From NCBI GenBank assembly GCA_000711775.1, contig ARYC01000757.1, positions 1-64,000 of the forward strand: a DNA stretch of 64,000 nucleotides, in the 5' to 3' direction. This DNA comes from Oxytricha trifallax. Taxonomy: Eukaryota > Ciliophora > Spirotrichea > Sporadotrichida > Oxytrichidae. The notes under the pieces were generated by a model. It saw only the letters and a list, made by a program, of their open reading frames with translations. It had not been told where the DNA came from and did not search any database. Shown here piece by piece: positions 48,385 to 59,461 of this stretch; the stretch's first letter is position 1; each line of letters starts with the position of its first letter. The translations under genes were made by a program, and so were the position numbers.

Positions 48385-48745
48385 TATTTAGTTTCAAGTT
48401 TTTCTAGTAATCACTAAGACTCAGGCCATATAAACTTTTTGTCTCCAGCAGCCTCTTGCAGTCTTTCTCTTTCTGTCAGGCTGTTGCTGGCTAAGGAATA
48501 TCAAAATCTAAATGGAACTGACTTTATCTATAAAGGGAAAAACAGGAGTGCCTAAAAGTGAATCTCAAGAACTAATAATGGACTTAAGATTGGGTACTAG
48601 TCAATAAAGAACAATGTTCCTTGCCAAGTTGAAATTAGCCTAAATCCAGTTGGAATTCTAGTGATACCTGGCAAATCAAAAAGTTTCAAAACTGGGCTGG
48701 AGCTTCAACAAGGGGAAGCCAAAAACTTTAAATGACCTGACTCTT
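48385..48745 (+). other. Isolated protein-like segment between UGT copies 3 and 4
   Basis: A less AT-rich island of about 350 bp. One plus frame reads LLLAKEYQNLNGTDFIYKGK, then a single TGA, then TNNGLKIGYQSIKNNVPCQV and PVGILVIPGKSKSFKTGLEL before TGA. Composition and periodicity look coding. It may be an orphan MDS of a gene assembled from distant pieces, or a dead gene fragment. No family recognised. Confidence 0.4.
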
Positions 48746-49700
48746 AATGAATTAAACATAGTGCATATAATAATATCTTAAAAGACAAATAATTATCTAA
48801 ATCACTCATAATACTAAAGTGATTGTTGAGATAAATTTATATTTTATATTAAATTCCTAAAAACATCTTAAAATTCATTGATTTATTCAATATTTTTATT
48901 ATATATCTATCATAAAATTCCTAAGGAAAAATAATAGTCTCGTTTATATATATATTGAATTATCAATTAAATATAAAATAAATTAACTTAAAAAGGTTAT
49001 TTTCTTATAAACTTGATTTAACTTCATAATACTTTTGCAGAGTTTTATCTCAGATTACTATTTAATAAATTTCATTGCAATTAATTATAAATGGATTTAA
49101 TTGACAAGATTTTAATTTTAAAAAATTCTAATTAAATTATTGTTATTTTTTTAATTAAAATAACAAAAAAGAAATATTAGAATTCTTATAGATTTAAATT
49201 TTTTAATATACATTATGATAGAGCATAATTATTATAAATTATCTTTTTATGAAACAATATGAGGTATTAAAATCAAAGCTAATTAAAATTTTTGAAATTA
49301 TGCAAAATTATAATATAAGGAAAAGATTAATAAATTTCATTCATTTGATATAAAATAATGAGACTAAGATAAATTAATTTCAAGAAAATAATGATTAAAA
49401 TTGAGATATTATTTCACCAAAAAAGTAAAGTTTTAGATTATAAGGAAATTATTGAACTTATAAGTGAACGACTAAACGTACTTCTGTCCTTGTTTAAAGA
49501 TGTTTTTATAATTTTTTTGGTTAATTTAATTAAAAAATGGATTTAACTATTTAAAAATAATAATTATTGATATGATTATCTATTTAATTTTTTAAAAGTT
49601 TAAAATATACTTAAATTTAAGCTTTAATGTTGATTTAATTTATGATTTTCCAATAAATTTTTTAAAGATAAAATATTATTAGTTTCATTATTTAGGAAAT
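48746..49700. other. AT-rich spacer
   Basis: No gene or repeat seen. Confidence 0.45.
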
Positions 49701-49935
49701 GGTTGAAGTTAAATAAAGTAAATGCTGACACATATATATCTTGTTCAAAGATATCATTCGATTTTAATAAGACAAGAGATGATAAAAGATCGACGTTGTA
49801 AATGGTAAAGTTCTCCTCAACATTTTGCCTAACGTATTATGAGGAGCTTCTCAGATCTGAGAAATATCTCAAAATCAATTGCATTCACGGATTCGATATC
49901 ATAGATACCGAAATTATTCGGACATATACATTTTT
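49701..49935 (+). other. Second isolated protein-like segment
   Basis: The plus frame is open for about 75 codons (NADTYISCSKISFDFNKTRD, FCLTYYEELLRSEKYLKI, HGFDIIDTEIIRTYT) in otherwise AT-rich DNA. A minus frame is also partly open. Candidate orphan MDS; function unknown. Confidence 0.35.
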
Positions 49936-50168
49936 TTAATTTAATTTAATTACACTAAAAATAATATATAGGTAACTCCTATATATATTAAATATTGATA
50001 TAAATAAAAATGGAATTAAAATTTGTAAAAATCCTATTCTTTCTTATATTTTTCTTAGTAATTTCTATTTAATAATGGTTATCATTTTAAAAGATTAATT
50101 AATATTTATAGTAAATATTGAATACATATTCATATTTTAGAATTTTCAAAACAAAGATATTCATTTAA

Positions 50169-53100
50169 ATGAAAAATAGTAAATATACCAAATTTCTGCT
50201 TACTCTCGCTTTGGGTGTTTTAAGTTTTCAAACGCTTTTTTAAAACACCTTAAATGGTGTTTTGGGAAAAGATCACTCTGAAGTATAAACTTTAGGGAAT
50301 TAGGAGTCCAATAAAATTATTGAGTAGTACGAAAGCGAAATAGAGCAATTGAAAAGATAGATTCAACATTTGCAAGAAAGTGGTTTGAAAGGATATGAAA
50401 TACAGTTGTCAAATAATTTCAATATTAATGTATATAATTCTATTCATTACTTAAGAAAAATTACATTTTCAAATCACTCAGACAAGAAAATATTGGGAGG
50501 AGAAAGTTTCCTGCCCAAAATATATAATATATTATATATATATATATATATAATATTTATATAATATTTATAAATTTCTTAAAATCTTAAACATCAATAA
50601 TGATATAATTATTTGTACCCTAGAATAAAATAGCATTTCTACCTTGATTATGAATTCAATTTTTAATAAAAATCACATTGATTATTAATAAAAAACAATA
50701 ATTTTAGAATTTTTTTAATATATATAATTTGATAATGAATAATAATATACCTTATAAATTATATATTGTTTAAAGTTTTTTAGTATATGGCAATGGTGAT
50801 TGAAAATTGGAATTTATACTTCTAATTTTTTATTGCCAAAAAAGCAGGAAACTACCTTAGGAGGCAGGTAAATTCCGCAGGAGGGCCGTAAACTGTTTGG
50901 GGGGGGCAGGAAACTTCCTCCCCAAAATATTACTTTTGGGATCTTCCATAGCAAGTCATGCGAAAACTGTCCTTAATGAATTCATTATTAAATTTAATTA
51001 AAAAAAATACAATCTTAGATATAAAAATTAAAAATTAATGTATGCGAGTATCTGAGACTTCACCCCTCTTTCAAAGACTCCGATATATCAATAGTACTAC
51101 CTGAGAATTCAGAGTACAGACAGAAATATGAATAATTGGGTGTTAAAATCATATGGAACTATGGCATTGATCAGGCTTACTTTGACGATTTTTAGGAACA
51201 AGTTATTTAAAAGTTTTTTATGTATTATTTAAATTGCAATATTAAATGCTTTGGATGTGCTTTCCTTCTCTAGGTTTTAATTTTACAATTTTTTCTTAGT
51301 TTTCTTTAAAATTTTTTACAAAACATAAAATGCTTTTAATTTCGTCATAAATTCTCAATAAACATTCAATATGAGGATTCTTCATTCTTATAAATTTTAC
51401 CTTATTTTGTTGCGTTTTTTTATCAATTGTACTACTATTTAATTTGAAAAAAGTTACTGATAACTTAAATGGTGTAAATGTTATTTATAAAAAATAAGTA
51501 ACTGAAACACTCTCAATATAGAATCAAATTTACTAAGATATAATTTATCTCGGTAAAATTTTAATTTATATATTATTTAATCTATTTAATTATATAGTTT
51601 TATGAATTATATTTATAAATAATAAGAAAGTGATAGAATTTAGAAATTAGATATTATAATTGAAATTAAAAGAAAAAATAAACATAAAGTTAATTTTAAA
51701 ATTTATTAAACATTTATAGCTTAAAAAACCGTCAGAAAAAAACTGCCTAAATTCTGAAATTAATTTATTAAATAGAAAGTTAGCAGATATACAACTTCTG
51801 CTCTTATCATTGTTGAATATAATTATTTTTAATATTATAAAATGTACGGAAAATGATTAGGAAGGGGGTTAAAGCCTACAATTTAAAAATAATCATTAAT
51901 TTTATTCTTTGTTTAATATAATAAGAAGGAAATTCTGAGCTTCAATTAAACTCTTAAAATTATTATTCTTAATATATGGGATACAATCAATGTTTTAGAA
52001 TTAAATTTCTATTAAAATCATAATAAATTTTAATTAAATTAATAAATGAATATTCAGATTAAATTTTTTTTTCTTCATAGTTTAAAAATTACTTTATTTG
52101 ATTAAATATTTATCGGTTTTTATTATATAATGTAATTTTATAAAATAATGAATAAGTTATACCACTTACTTTTCAATGTTAATTATTTTACAAATATAAA
52201 TATTATATTCATTTCTTTCATGATAATATTTTTTTAAAAAATTACATGACTTAAACTTAAACAAAACTAACTCCCAAACTTGAATTTAAGTTCAAACCTA
52301 AAAACTTTTTTATAAAAAATTTGAGATTTTAAATGACAATACAACCTTTATCAATGAAATAAAAGCTTAAAAGTTTGATCTTTTAATAGATGATATGGCT
52401 GTCGTTGACGGAGGTCATGTTGCTTCACTTTTAGATATACCACTGTATATAAAATTGTTTGGTACAATTCCTGACAATAATTTTCTGGAGTAATTAGGAT
52501 ATGGTCCTCAGCACTCATCCGTCACTCATTTTTTCAGAACAACTATATTTGGCAAAGCAAATGCTGAGAGCTACTATGATTTACAAGGCACGTTTAAAAC
52601 CCCTATTTAAGGTTATAAATGTTTTAAATTGGAGGGTAATAGTTAAGGGTCTGAATTAATGTGTGAATTCAAGAAAAAGATTTTAAGACTTAGAGGGTTA
52701 TTCAGATAAAATTAAAAGTATTTTAAGTGTATAACGGCGAAAAGGATGTGATGTATATAGTTAATTAATCAAACCAGTGCTAAATATTTGTTATCTAATT
52801 TTTAAAAAGCGGTGAAACAACAGAGCATCTAGATGTTAGAGAAAATTTGAGCTAATACTTCTAAGTTTTATATTAATCAGATAGTCAATAAGCTTCTATA
52901 TAAGACCTTTGACTTCTTATTAGTTTTATGATTTAGATATATTTGCCTTAAAATACACAGCTAGAAAGCAGGGATTCTTTACAGTTGATGAGCGATAAAC
53001 ATATTATTGAGTACTGGTATGTATTATTCACAGTAAAATTCGCATCTATATAGCAATTTAAAACACTAAATTTTTATATTTTATTGATCATAAATAAATC

Positions 53101-54669
53101 ACAAAAGCTTATAATTTTTTGTCTCGCATTTAAATGATAACCCAAAACACAAACAAATTCCATTCAAATCAAATTTTTATAACATTATTAAAGGATTTTG
53201 GAGTTTTTAGTACTAGTTTTTAATAATTTATTGCATAATTATTATCATTAACTCAATGAAAAATAAAATTTATGTCTTTTATCATAAATCAGATATCTAA
53301 AGCTTTAAGTATTGTTCAGCATTTAATTAAGAATAAATAATCTAAAAAATTCCCTTAACAATCAAAGCATTTTAAATTTCATCAAAATAATTAGGTTATA
53401 ATTTACTCATAGACTTCAAAATACAATTGCTTCTATCAGTAAAATTTAAATAAATTGAAAAATTTTGTTAGAAAAATTATAACAATCAATTTAATATTTA
53501 AATCTTTCATGTGGAGAGGAGTCATAGCAAATGTAATGAAAGTTTATTTTGCCTTAAATCTTTAGAATCAACCATTAAAGATATTTGAAAATAAAAGAGG
53601 CGCCAACTTAACTATTTTTACAGCTATAGATGGTTTATATTAACCTACTTCTCTCCCATAAAATGTCAAAGTTATATGGCCTTTACATGACTTCAAAACT
53701 AAAGGTAAGATCGCTTAAGAAATAGCATTCGATTAAGAAATTCAAAGTTTCCTTGACAATCACAGCAGAGTGGTCTTAGTATCATTTGGGAGCTCACAAA
53801 ACCCAACAAATTAAACTATGACAGAAATTATCAAATTTATGATCTAAAGATAAGACTATGGTTTTATCATGGCCACTAAAAATTAAATGAGCTTCAATAA
53901 ATCACTCTTAGATGAAGCAAGAAGCCACTCGCACATTATAATTGTAAAATGGATTCCTCAAGCCTATCTTTTAAAGCACCCAAAAGTTAAAGTTTTCATG
54001 AGTCATGGTGGTGCTAATGGCTTCTCTGAGGCAATTTAAACACAATTATTTTGCAATATAGAATTTTTAATTTATTTGATTAATTTAAGCTACTGTTCCA
54101 TTAATCATTAGCCCTCTCATTTCTCCAGATTAAGTATATTTTTGTGAGTATGCTTAAATTCAAAAAGTAGGAGTATGCCCAGCTGAAACAACGGTTGCAG
54201 AACTAAACAAAGCGATTGATGTCTTGGAGAAAAATAACTACTTCAAATCATAACTTTAATACTTTTTGAGGTTAGCTGATAAGAAAAAACAAGACCCTCA
54301 TGACTTGGGTTATTGGGTAGACTATCTTTTCACGATTGGATCAAGACACCTCCAAAACGAACAGCTTCATAATTTCAATTACTTCTAACTTCACGATATC
54401 GATGTGTACATTGTTATTGGTGCAGGTGTATTTAAATCATATATATTAAATATAATCTTATTTTAATTCTATTTGCTTTCATGTTTGTTGGATTACAATT
54501 TGCAAGAATTATGCTATGGATTTGCTGCTGCAGATGTTTTGGAAGAAGAAACGAAGTGAAACATAAAAATATTTTAAAATTGAATGAATCTAAGAAAAAT
54601 ACATATTTCTAATTTTTAATAACTTGCGTTTTATTCTTTTTGGGATTATTTATCTATCTTTATAATTGA
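50169..54669 (+). CDS. UGT-like glycosyltransferase, copy 4 (germline form)
   Basis: Signal peptide [20 protein letters not shown], coiled-coil [47 protein letters not shown]-like block, [19 protein letters not shown] (about 52400), [14 protein letters not shown]-like block, [20 protein letters not shown] signature with GANGFSEA, and tail [20 protein letters not shown] ending at TGA 54667-54669. Six IESs are resolved, one of 0.8 kb with a TBE-like remnant. A long IES at about 51215-52330 is unresolved. A 429-bp transposon sits in the coding segment for KKILLLG. The last about 35 codons before TGA are AT-rich and not conserved. Confidence 0.86.
50415..50474 (+). other. IES in UGT copy 4, pointer TCAAAT
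   Basis: Same site and pointer as copies 1 and 2. Confidence 0.92.
50495..50923. mobile_element. Small inverted-repeat element in UGT copy 4
   Basis: 429 bp bounded by GGGAGGAGAAAGTTTCCTGCC and an inverted match (GGCAGGAAACTTCCTCCC), with an AT-rich middle including a TA run, and flanked by an 8-bp direct repeat AAAATATT (50487-50494, 50924-50931). Copies 1 to 3 show the empty site (AAAATATTACTT or similar). The right arm holds repeated GGAAACT/GGCAGG motifs. No coding capacity: a MITE-like insertion of unknown family. Confidence 0.88.
50979..51040 (+). other. IES in UGT copy 4, pointer TTAATG
   Basis: Join [15 protein letters not shown]. Same pointer as copy 1. Confidence 0.92.
52597..53405 (+). 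other. IES (809 bp) private to UGT copy 4 with a TBE-like remnant, pointer TTTA
   Basis: Deletion gives [16 protein letters not shown]. Just inside the left pointer the sequence reads AAAACCCCTATTTAAGG, and about 53190-53212 reads GGATTTTGGAGTTTTTAG, decayed telomere-like ends. Between them, fragments resemble the start of the TBE transposase (a [10 protein letters not shown]-like block against DKTLKYWAHF). Copies 2 and 3 are continuous here. Confidence 0.82.
53435..53505 (+). other. IES in UGT copy 4, pointer TCT
   Basis: Join [17 protein letters not shown]. Shared site with the shortest pointer of the four. Confidence 0.85.
54040..54088 (+). other. IES in UGT copy 4, pointer AATTTAA
   Basis: Join [16 protein letters not shown]. 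Shared site. Confidence 0.92.
54434..54474 (+). other. IES in UGT copy 4, pointer TATTT
   Basis: Join [16 protein letters not shown]. Same site as copy 1 (pointer TATT); absent in copy 2. Confidence 0.9.
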
Positions 54670-55417
54670 AAATTTATAATTTCTAGATTCTATTATGTTT
54701 ATATAAATATCTCATTTATTTAAGCATGACTTAGTTGCCTAATAAACTTATTCATGTTTATCATTTTTTTTCCTTAAAACTAAATTTTTCTTGGTTTTGA
54801 CATTTTTATTCATTTTTTTTATTCATAAAACTTATATGTTCTTAAAGTTTTATTTAGTGTGATTAAACATTAACATTAATATTAATGAATTGAATATAAT
54901 ATACTCACGCTAATTAAATTAAATTAATAATGTAATAAAAATTCAGAATTTTTAATATACATAATTATTTCTAAAATATTATTAATTTGGGGAATTAAAT
55001 TATAATTATTAAAAATAGATAATTAGAATTGTGGCGGTTAAATTGTCGAATCATGACAATATAATGAGGTGCTTGTGCATTTCAAAACTAGATGGACTTT
55101 TTAATTTGCTCTACTTTTATATCTTTATTAATTAGTTTAAATTTTAGGTCATTTTTTTTAACAATATTGATGCTAAAATAACAATAAGTTAATTGAATTT
55201 AGATAGTTTCTCGAATAAAAATTTCACCTAACTATGAAATCATCTAGCATAAAATTTTCTTGGTTTAGACACTACTAAATCATTTATTTATTAATTATAA
55301 TTTCCTTTCCTTAACCGAAAATACTATAACACTAATAGTCTAGAAAAATATGGTGAAATAAAAAATAATTTAAAAAAAAGCATTTACTTTTATCTAATCA
55401 ATAATAAAAAAAGAGTA
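54670..55417. other. AT-rich spacer downstream of UGT copy 4
   Basis: About 750 bp, no gene recognised. Confidence 0.5.
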
Positions 55418-55973
55418 ATAGCCCCTGACGAGGGCATATAAATATTTTTATAAATATCACTAAAACATTGAATAACCTATTATAGACAAATATATCAGTC
55501 TATTAAGCCTCTAATGATCTTTTTAAGAAATCTAAGCAACCTATTTTATAGTATTTTCTCTGTCTAAACTATTAATTTATTACGTAAAAAATGAAAAGTT
55601 TTTTATTATGTTTGTAATTTTATCACTAACTACTCTGATTCCTTGCATTCTCACTTGTAGATTTAGCAAAATGCATCACTAAAATAAAAATAAATATAGT
55701 AAAAAATATTAAAGAAACCATGTGAATTATTTAAAAGTGAGTATGCAAGGAATCAGAGTAGTTAGTGATAAAATTACAAACATAATAAAAAACTTTTCAT
55801 TTTTTACGTAATAAATTAATAGTTTAGACAGAGAAAATACTATAAAATAGGTTGCTTAGATTTCTTAAAAAGATCATTAGAGGCTTAATAGACTGATATA
55901 TTTGTCTATAATAGGTTATTCAATGTTTTAGTGATATTTATAAAAATATTTTTCTGCCCTCGCCGGGGGCTAT
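55418..55973. repeat. Long near-perfect inverted repeat (hairpin element)
   Basis: Arms 55418-55655 and 55735-55973 are almost perfect complements (about 238 bp each) around a 79-bp AT-rich spacer. Outer ends read ATAGCCCCTGACGAGGGCA and its near complement, much richer in G+C than the context. Arm identity suggests a recent origin or active homogenisation. No coding frame and no clear target duplication. Probably a fold-back or MITE-type element. Confidence 0.9.
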
Positions 55974-57012
55974 CATCTATAAAATGTAATTAAGACTTTT
56001 ATTTTATTTTTCAGTTTATTTATTATTGTCAGACTCACATTAAATTAATAGCAAATTTCTTTCTTTTTCGTTAAACTTTATTTAAATTTACTTTTAGATA
56101 AAATAAATTAATTATATTTTATAACTTTATTTACATAATTAGCATTTTAATTTACCAATTAAATATCTAGAGTTTAATAAATATAAATTTATCACAATTT
56201 TTACGAGTGAATTTTTTAATTTATTAAAGCAGAGATTTATGTTTAAATAGATATATAATTGAAGGGTTTTAATTTCTTTTAAAAAATAAGAGGTCTCTTC
56301 ATCTTATAAATGATATTGTAAAAGCACAAATATTTTAATCCTCAATTTTTATCAATCTTGATAAACTTTAAAATATAAAAATTTAATAATTATAGATTTC
56401 ATTGATGATATTTTGATATATTATAGTCATTTTAAAAATTTTATTTTCAATATCAATAAGATTTTATGCATATATTATTTTAAGATTTAATTAATTTTTT
56501 TAAATCGAATTCTTTTTAATTAAATTTAATATAAATCTGATAGAACTTCCATTAGTTATAAATTAGAATATAAAAAAAATATCCGTATCCAAGTTTGTCA
56601 TTATTTTTTTAATTCAATTTTTCCTCAATAAATGAAAATAAATTGGAAAGTTATTATATTTTTTTTCCTTTTATAATATTAATCTATTTAATTTCAGTCT
56701 CAAATTTTAATAAATCTTGATACCTATAATAATTATTTTTCATTAAAAATTATTATTAACTAAAACATAAAAATATTACTCCTAATCAGAAATTAAAACA
56801 AAAGTGAAGAATAAACAAATTAAATAATTCACTTTGAGATTCGACTTTTTTAATATTTAAAGCAATTTCTTTATTCTTAATATTCAAATTAATCTTGTTA
56901 TACCAATTCTTCACAAAATAATGAAATAATTAACAATATAAAAAAAAGATTTATTGATTTTTTGTTTTATTATAAAGTTGAATAAATTTTCTTCAATTAT
57001 CCATTCAACAAT
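55974..57012. other. AT-rich spacer before TBE copy 3
   Basis: Contains a block at about 56762-56810 like the flanks of UGT copies 1 and 2. No gene seen. Confidence 0.45.
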
Positions 57013-57173
57013 CAAAACCCCAAAACCCTTTCAGTAGTTTGATTGAGTTTTTGATTGATAAAAATTTACTATTAGTGAATACTTTATTAGGGTTTTAATA
57101 GGGTTTAATATAAGGGTTTAATGTATAAATATTAGTATTTTAAGTGATTATATGCGAGGTTTGGGGTCAGTTT

Positions 57174-58250
57174 ATGACAGTGAGCATATAGATTTATTGT
57201 TTAAGTTGCGATATGGATGTGAGATGAATATAGTGAATAACTCAAGCCTGTTCTGAATTATACGTCTATAGCAAGGCTACTCCATAAATCTCCAGCAACT
57301 GTGAGGTCTCACTTCTATTAGCATTGAATTTAAAGAGATAGCAGCTTAATTCTAAGCCTATAAGACTTCTAAAATTTTAGCAGCATCATATCGATTATCT
57401 TATAAATGATACGACTCTTAAATATTGGGCTTGCTTCTCTTTGGCCTAGAGGGCTGCGATGTTTCATCGCCAATTTCCTGAGTTTCACATATCAGCTTAA
57501 TCGATAGCTAAAATATATAAAAAGAACGGAATATCTTACAAGACAGTCAATCGCATTAAGAGAGTGATTGACTTTAATGTTCCATTTTATAAGACTAATT
57601 TAAATTATATATTCGATTAAATGCAGAGGTCTTAAGAGCATAATATAAAGTTCATACACGCTGATGAGGCAGCATTTACATTCAATACCTTTATATCAAG
57701 GTCTTAGTACAAGAGGTATATTAATATAGAAGTTTATGACTAAAAGTTAAGGTGTAAACTCATGCTATTCTTGGTGGAATAAGTGAAGATAGTGGCCTCT
57801 GTACTTATGTTATCCACCCTCGTTCTATAAAAAACTGAATAATATATTAAGTTCTTACAATAACTTAGAGATAAGTACCCCGACTAAGAGATTATTCTAT
57901 TCGTTGATAACTTGTCAGTTCATAAAACTAAAGACTCAAGGTAGGAATATGAAAGGCTAAATATAACACCTGTATTTAATGTTCCTTACTACCCTTAGTT
58001 CAATGGAATTAGATTATATTGGGGGTAATTGAAAGGTCATTATAAGAAATTGCTGCTCTACCACTTGATGCACGACTTGAAGATAGATACAGTAGATTTT
58101 ATTAAGAGTGCTGCTAAGAGAGTCAGCGATGAGAAAGTAAAAGTGTGCGCAAGAGAAGGGAGATTTTGTGTTTATAAATAAGTATTACATTTAAACGAAT
58201 GAATAAGATAACATATTAAATCTGCCCGTAAAGGGATTTGGCTTCTCTAT
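57174..58250 (+). pseudogene. TBE transposase, copy 3, frameshifted
   Basis: Highly similar to 31048-32253 but with a 2-nt gain within the first 20 codons and a 1-nt loss soon after, plus later changes. First-Asp, second-Asp and Glu blocks are recognisable. Confidence 0.8.
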
Positions 58251-58999
58251 ATTTTCTTCCTCTTAAGGCTTGCTTGGGCCCATGTTTCTTCTCTTAGTGC
58301 CAGCTCCTGCATCTATGTTCATCTCGTCTGGCTTTTATAGATCTTTGTAGAGTCTCTTACTCAATTCATGCTTTACTTGTGACTTTTCTCTCTATTTAAT
58401 TTGCTTCGCTCTTTCATCAAATATATAGCAGTGCCAGGTTTTTCTATAAAGTTAGAAGACTAAGCTTACTAGAGATGAATGGATGCTTCTGCAGTTCCTA
58501 GAGCCAGGTGTCGCTGATTTTAATTCCCTGCTTCTCTTTTTCTTCAGGAGAGATGCTATAGCGTTTCTTGTGTGTGAGCTTCTTAAATTACTTCATTTAA
58601 GTACTCAGGTTTCAGAGTTCCAAGAACACCAAAGAAAAAGTTTCTCTCTGGCACTTTATTAAAGAGTTGCAGCTTTGATGGAAGGTAGAGAGCAACATCT
58701 GGATCACTCAAATCATCATCATATAGGTTTGTTACTGAAATTTCAGGGTAGTTAGGTATCTCGATCATTCTGATTTCATTAGACTTAAAAGCTTTTTTCT
58801 CTTAACTTAGCAATGCCTTTAAAAATGATATTTTTGTTCCCTACTGTGTTGGCAAGAACAATCCAACTAAAGTTAATAAGTTAGTTATAAGTAATAACTT
58901 ACCTTGCTTTACCAAGTATCTATAAAGGTCCTCTTTACTTCGAAATTCTCCTATTAAATCTTGAGATTAAATTCTCTTCATTGCATCATTCAAAGATTC
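58190..58999 (-). pseudogene. TBE 22-kDa-type gene, copy 3, with a 36-nt intron
   Basis: Minus-strand match to copies 1 and 2, with a readable block IEIPNYPEISVTNLYDDDLS and LPSKLQLFNKVPERNFFFGV. A 4-nt gain after EVIQEAH shifts the frame. Confidence 0.7.
58867..58902 (-). other. 36-nt intron in the TBE 22-kDa-type gene, copy 3
   Basis: GTAAGT to TTTAG on minus, same position and length as in the other copies. Confidence 0.75.
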
Positions 59000-59461
59000 C
59001 ATCTTGCTTCCAGTTTCTATAAATGTTTGTGAAATATCAAATTATGGATATCCATTCTAATTTTATTAAAATCTTACTACTAAATAGGGAGGACCTGCTG
59101 GAGGTCAACCTTAAAAAGATATGCGGAGAAGCATTGAAAAACTTGTTCCAATTTTCACAGAATGATTTTAATTTTTATAAAACTTCCCTCATTAAATTGC
59201 ACCTAATAACGTTTAAATATTTTAGAAGGTCCTCCAAATTAAGTTCAAACTTGTTTTTGGGTACCTCCTAGAAAAACAAAACTTCTTTAGGAGCATTTTA
59301 ATTTACTAAAATGGAAAATATACTCATAAAATATGTCATCTTACAGCCTTTTACGGCAATTTAATTAACTTACCTCCCAGCAAAGAATTTACCAGACTGT
59401 TATTATAGCATACCTAGGCAAATTTTATCATTAGTATAATAAAATATATCAGCAAACTAAA

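Noticed and set aside
50370-50564. Open frame joining the UGT copy 4 coiled coil to a TA-rich tail
   Set aside because: It crosses an IES and the 5' edge of the 429-bp element.
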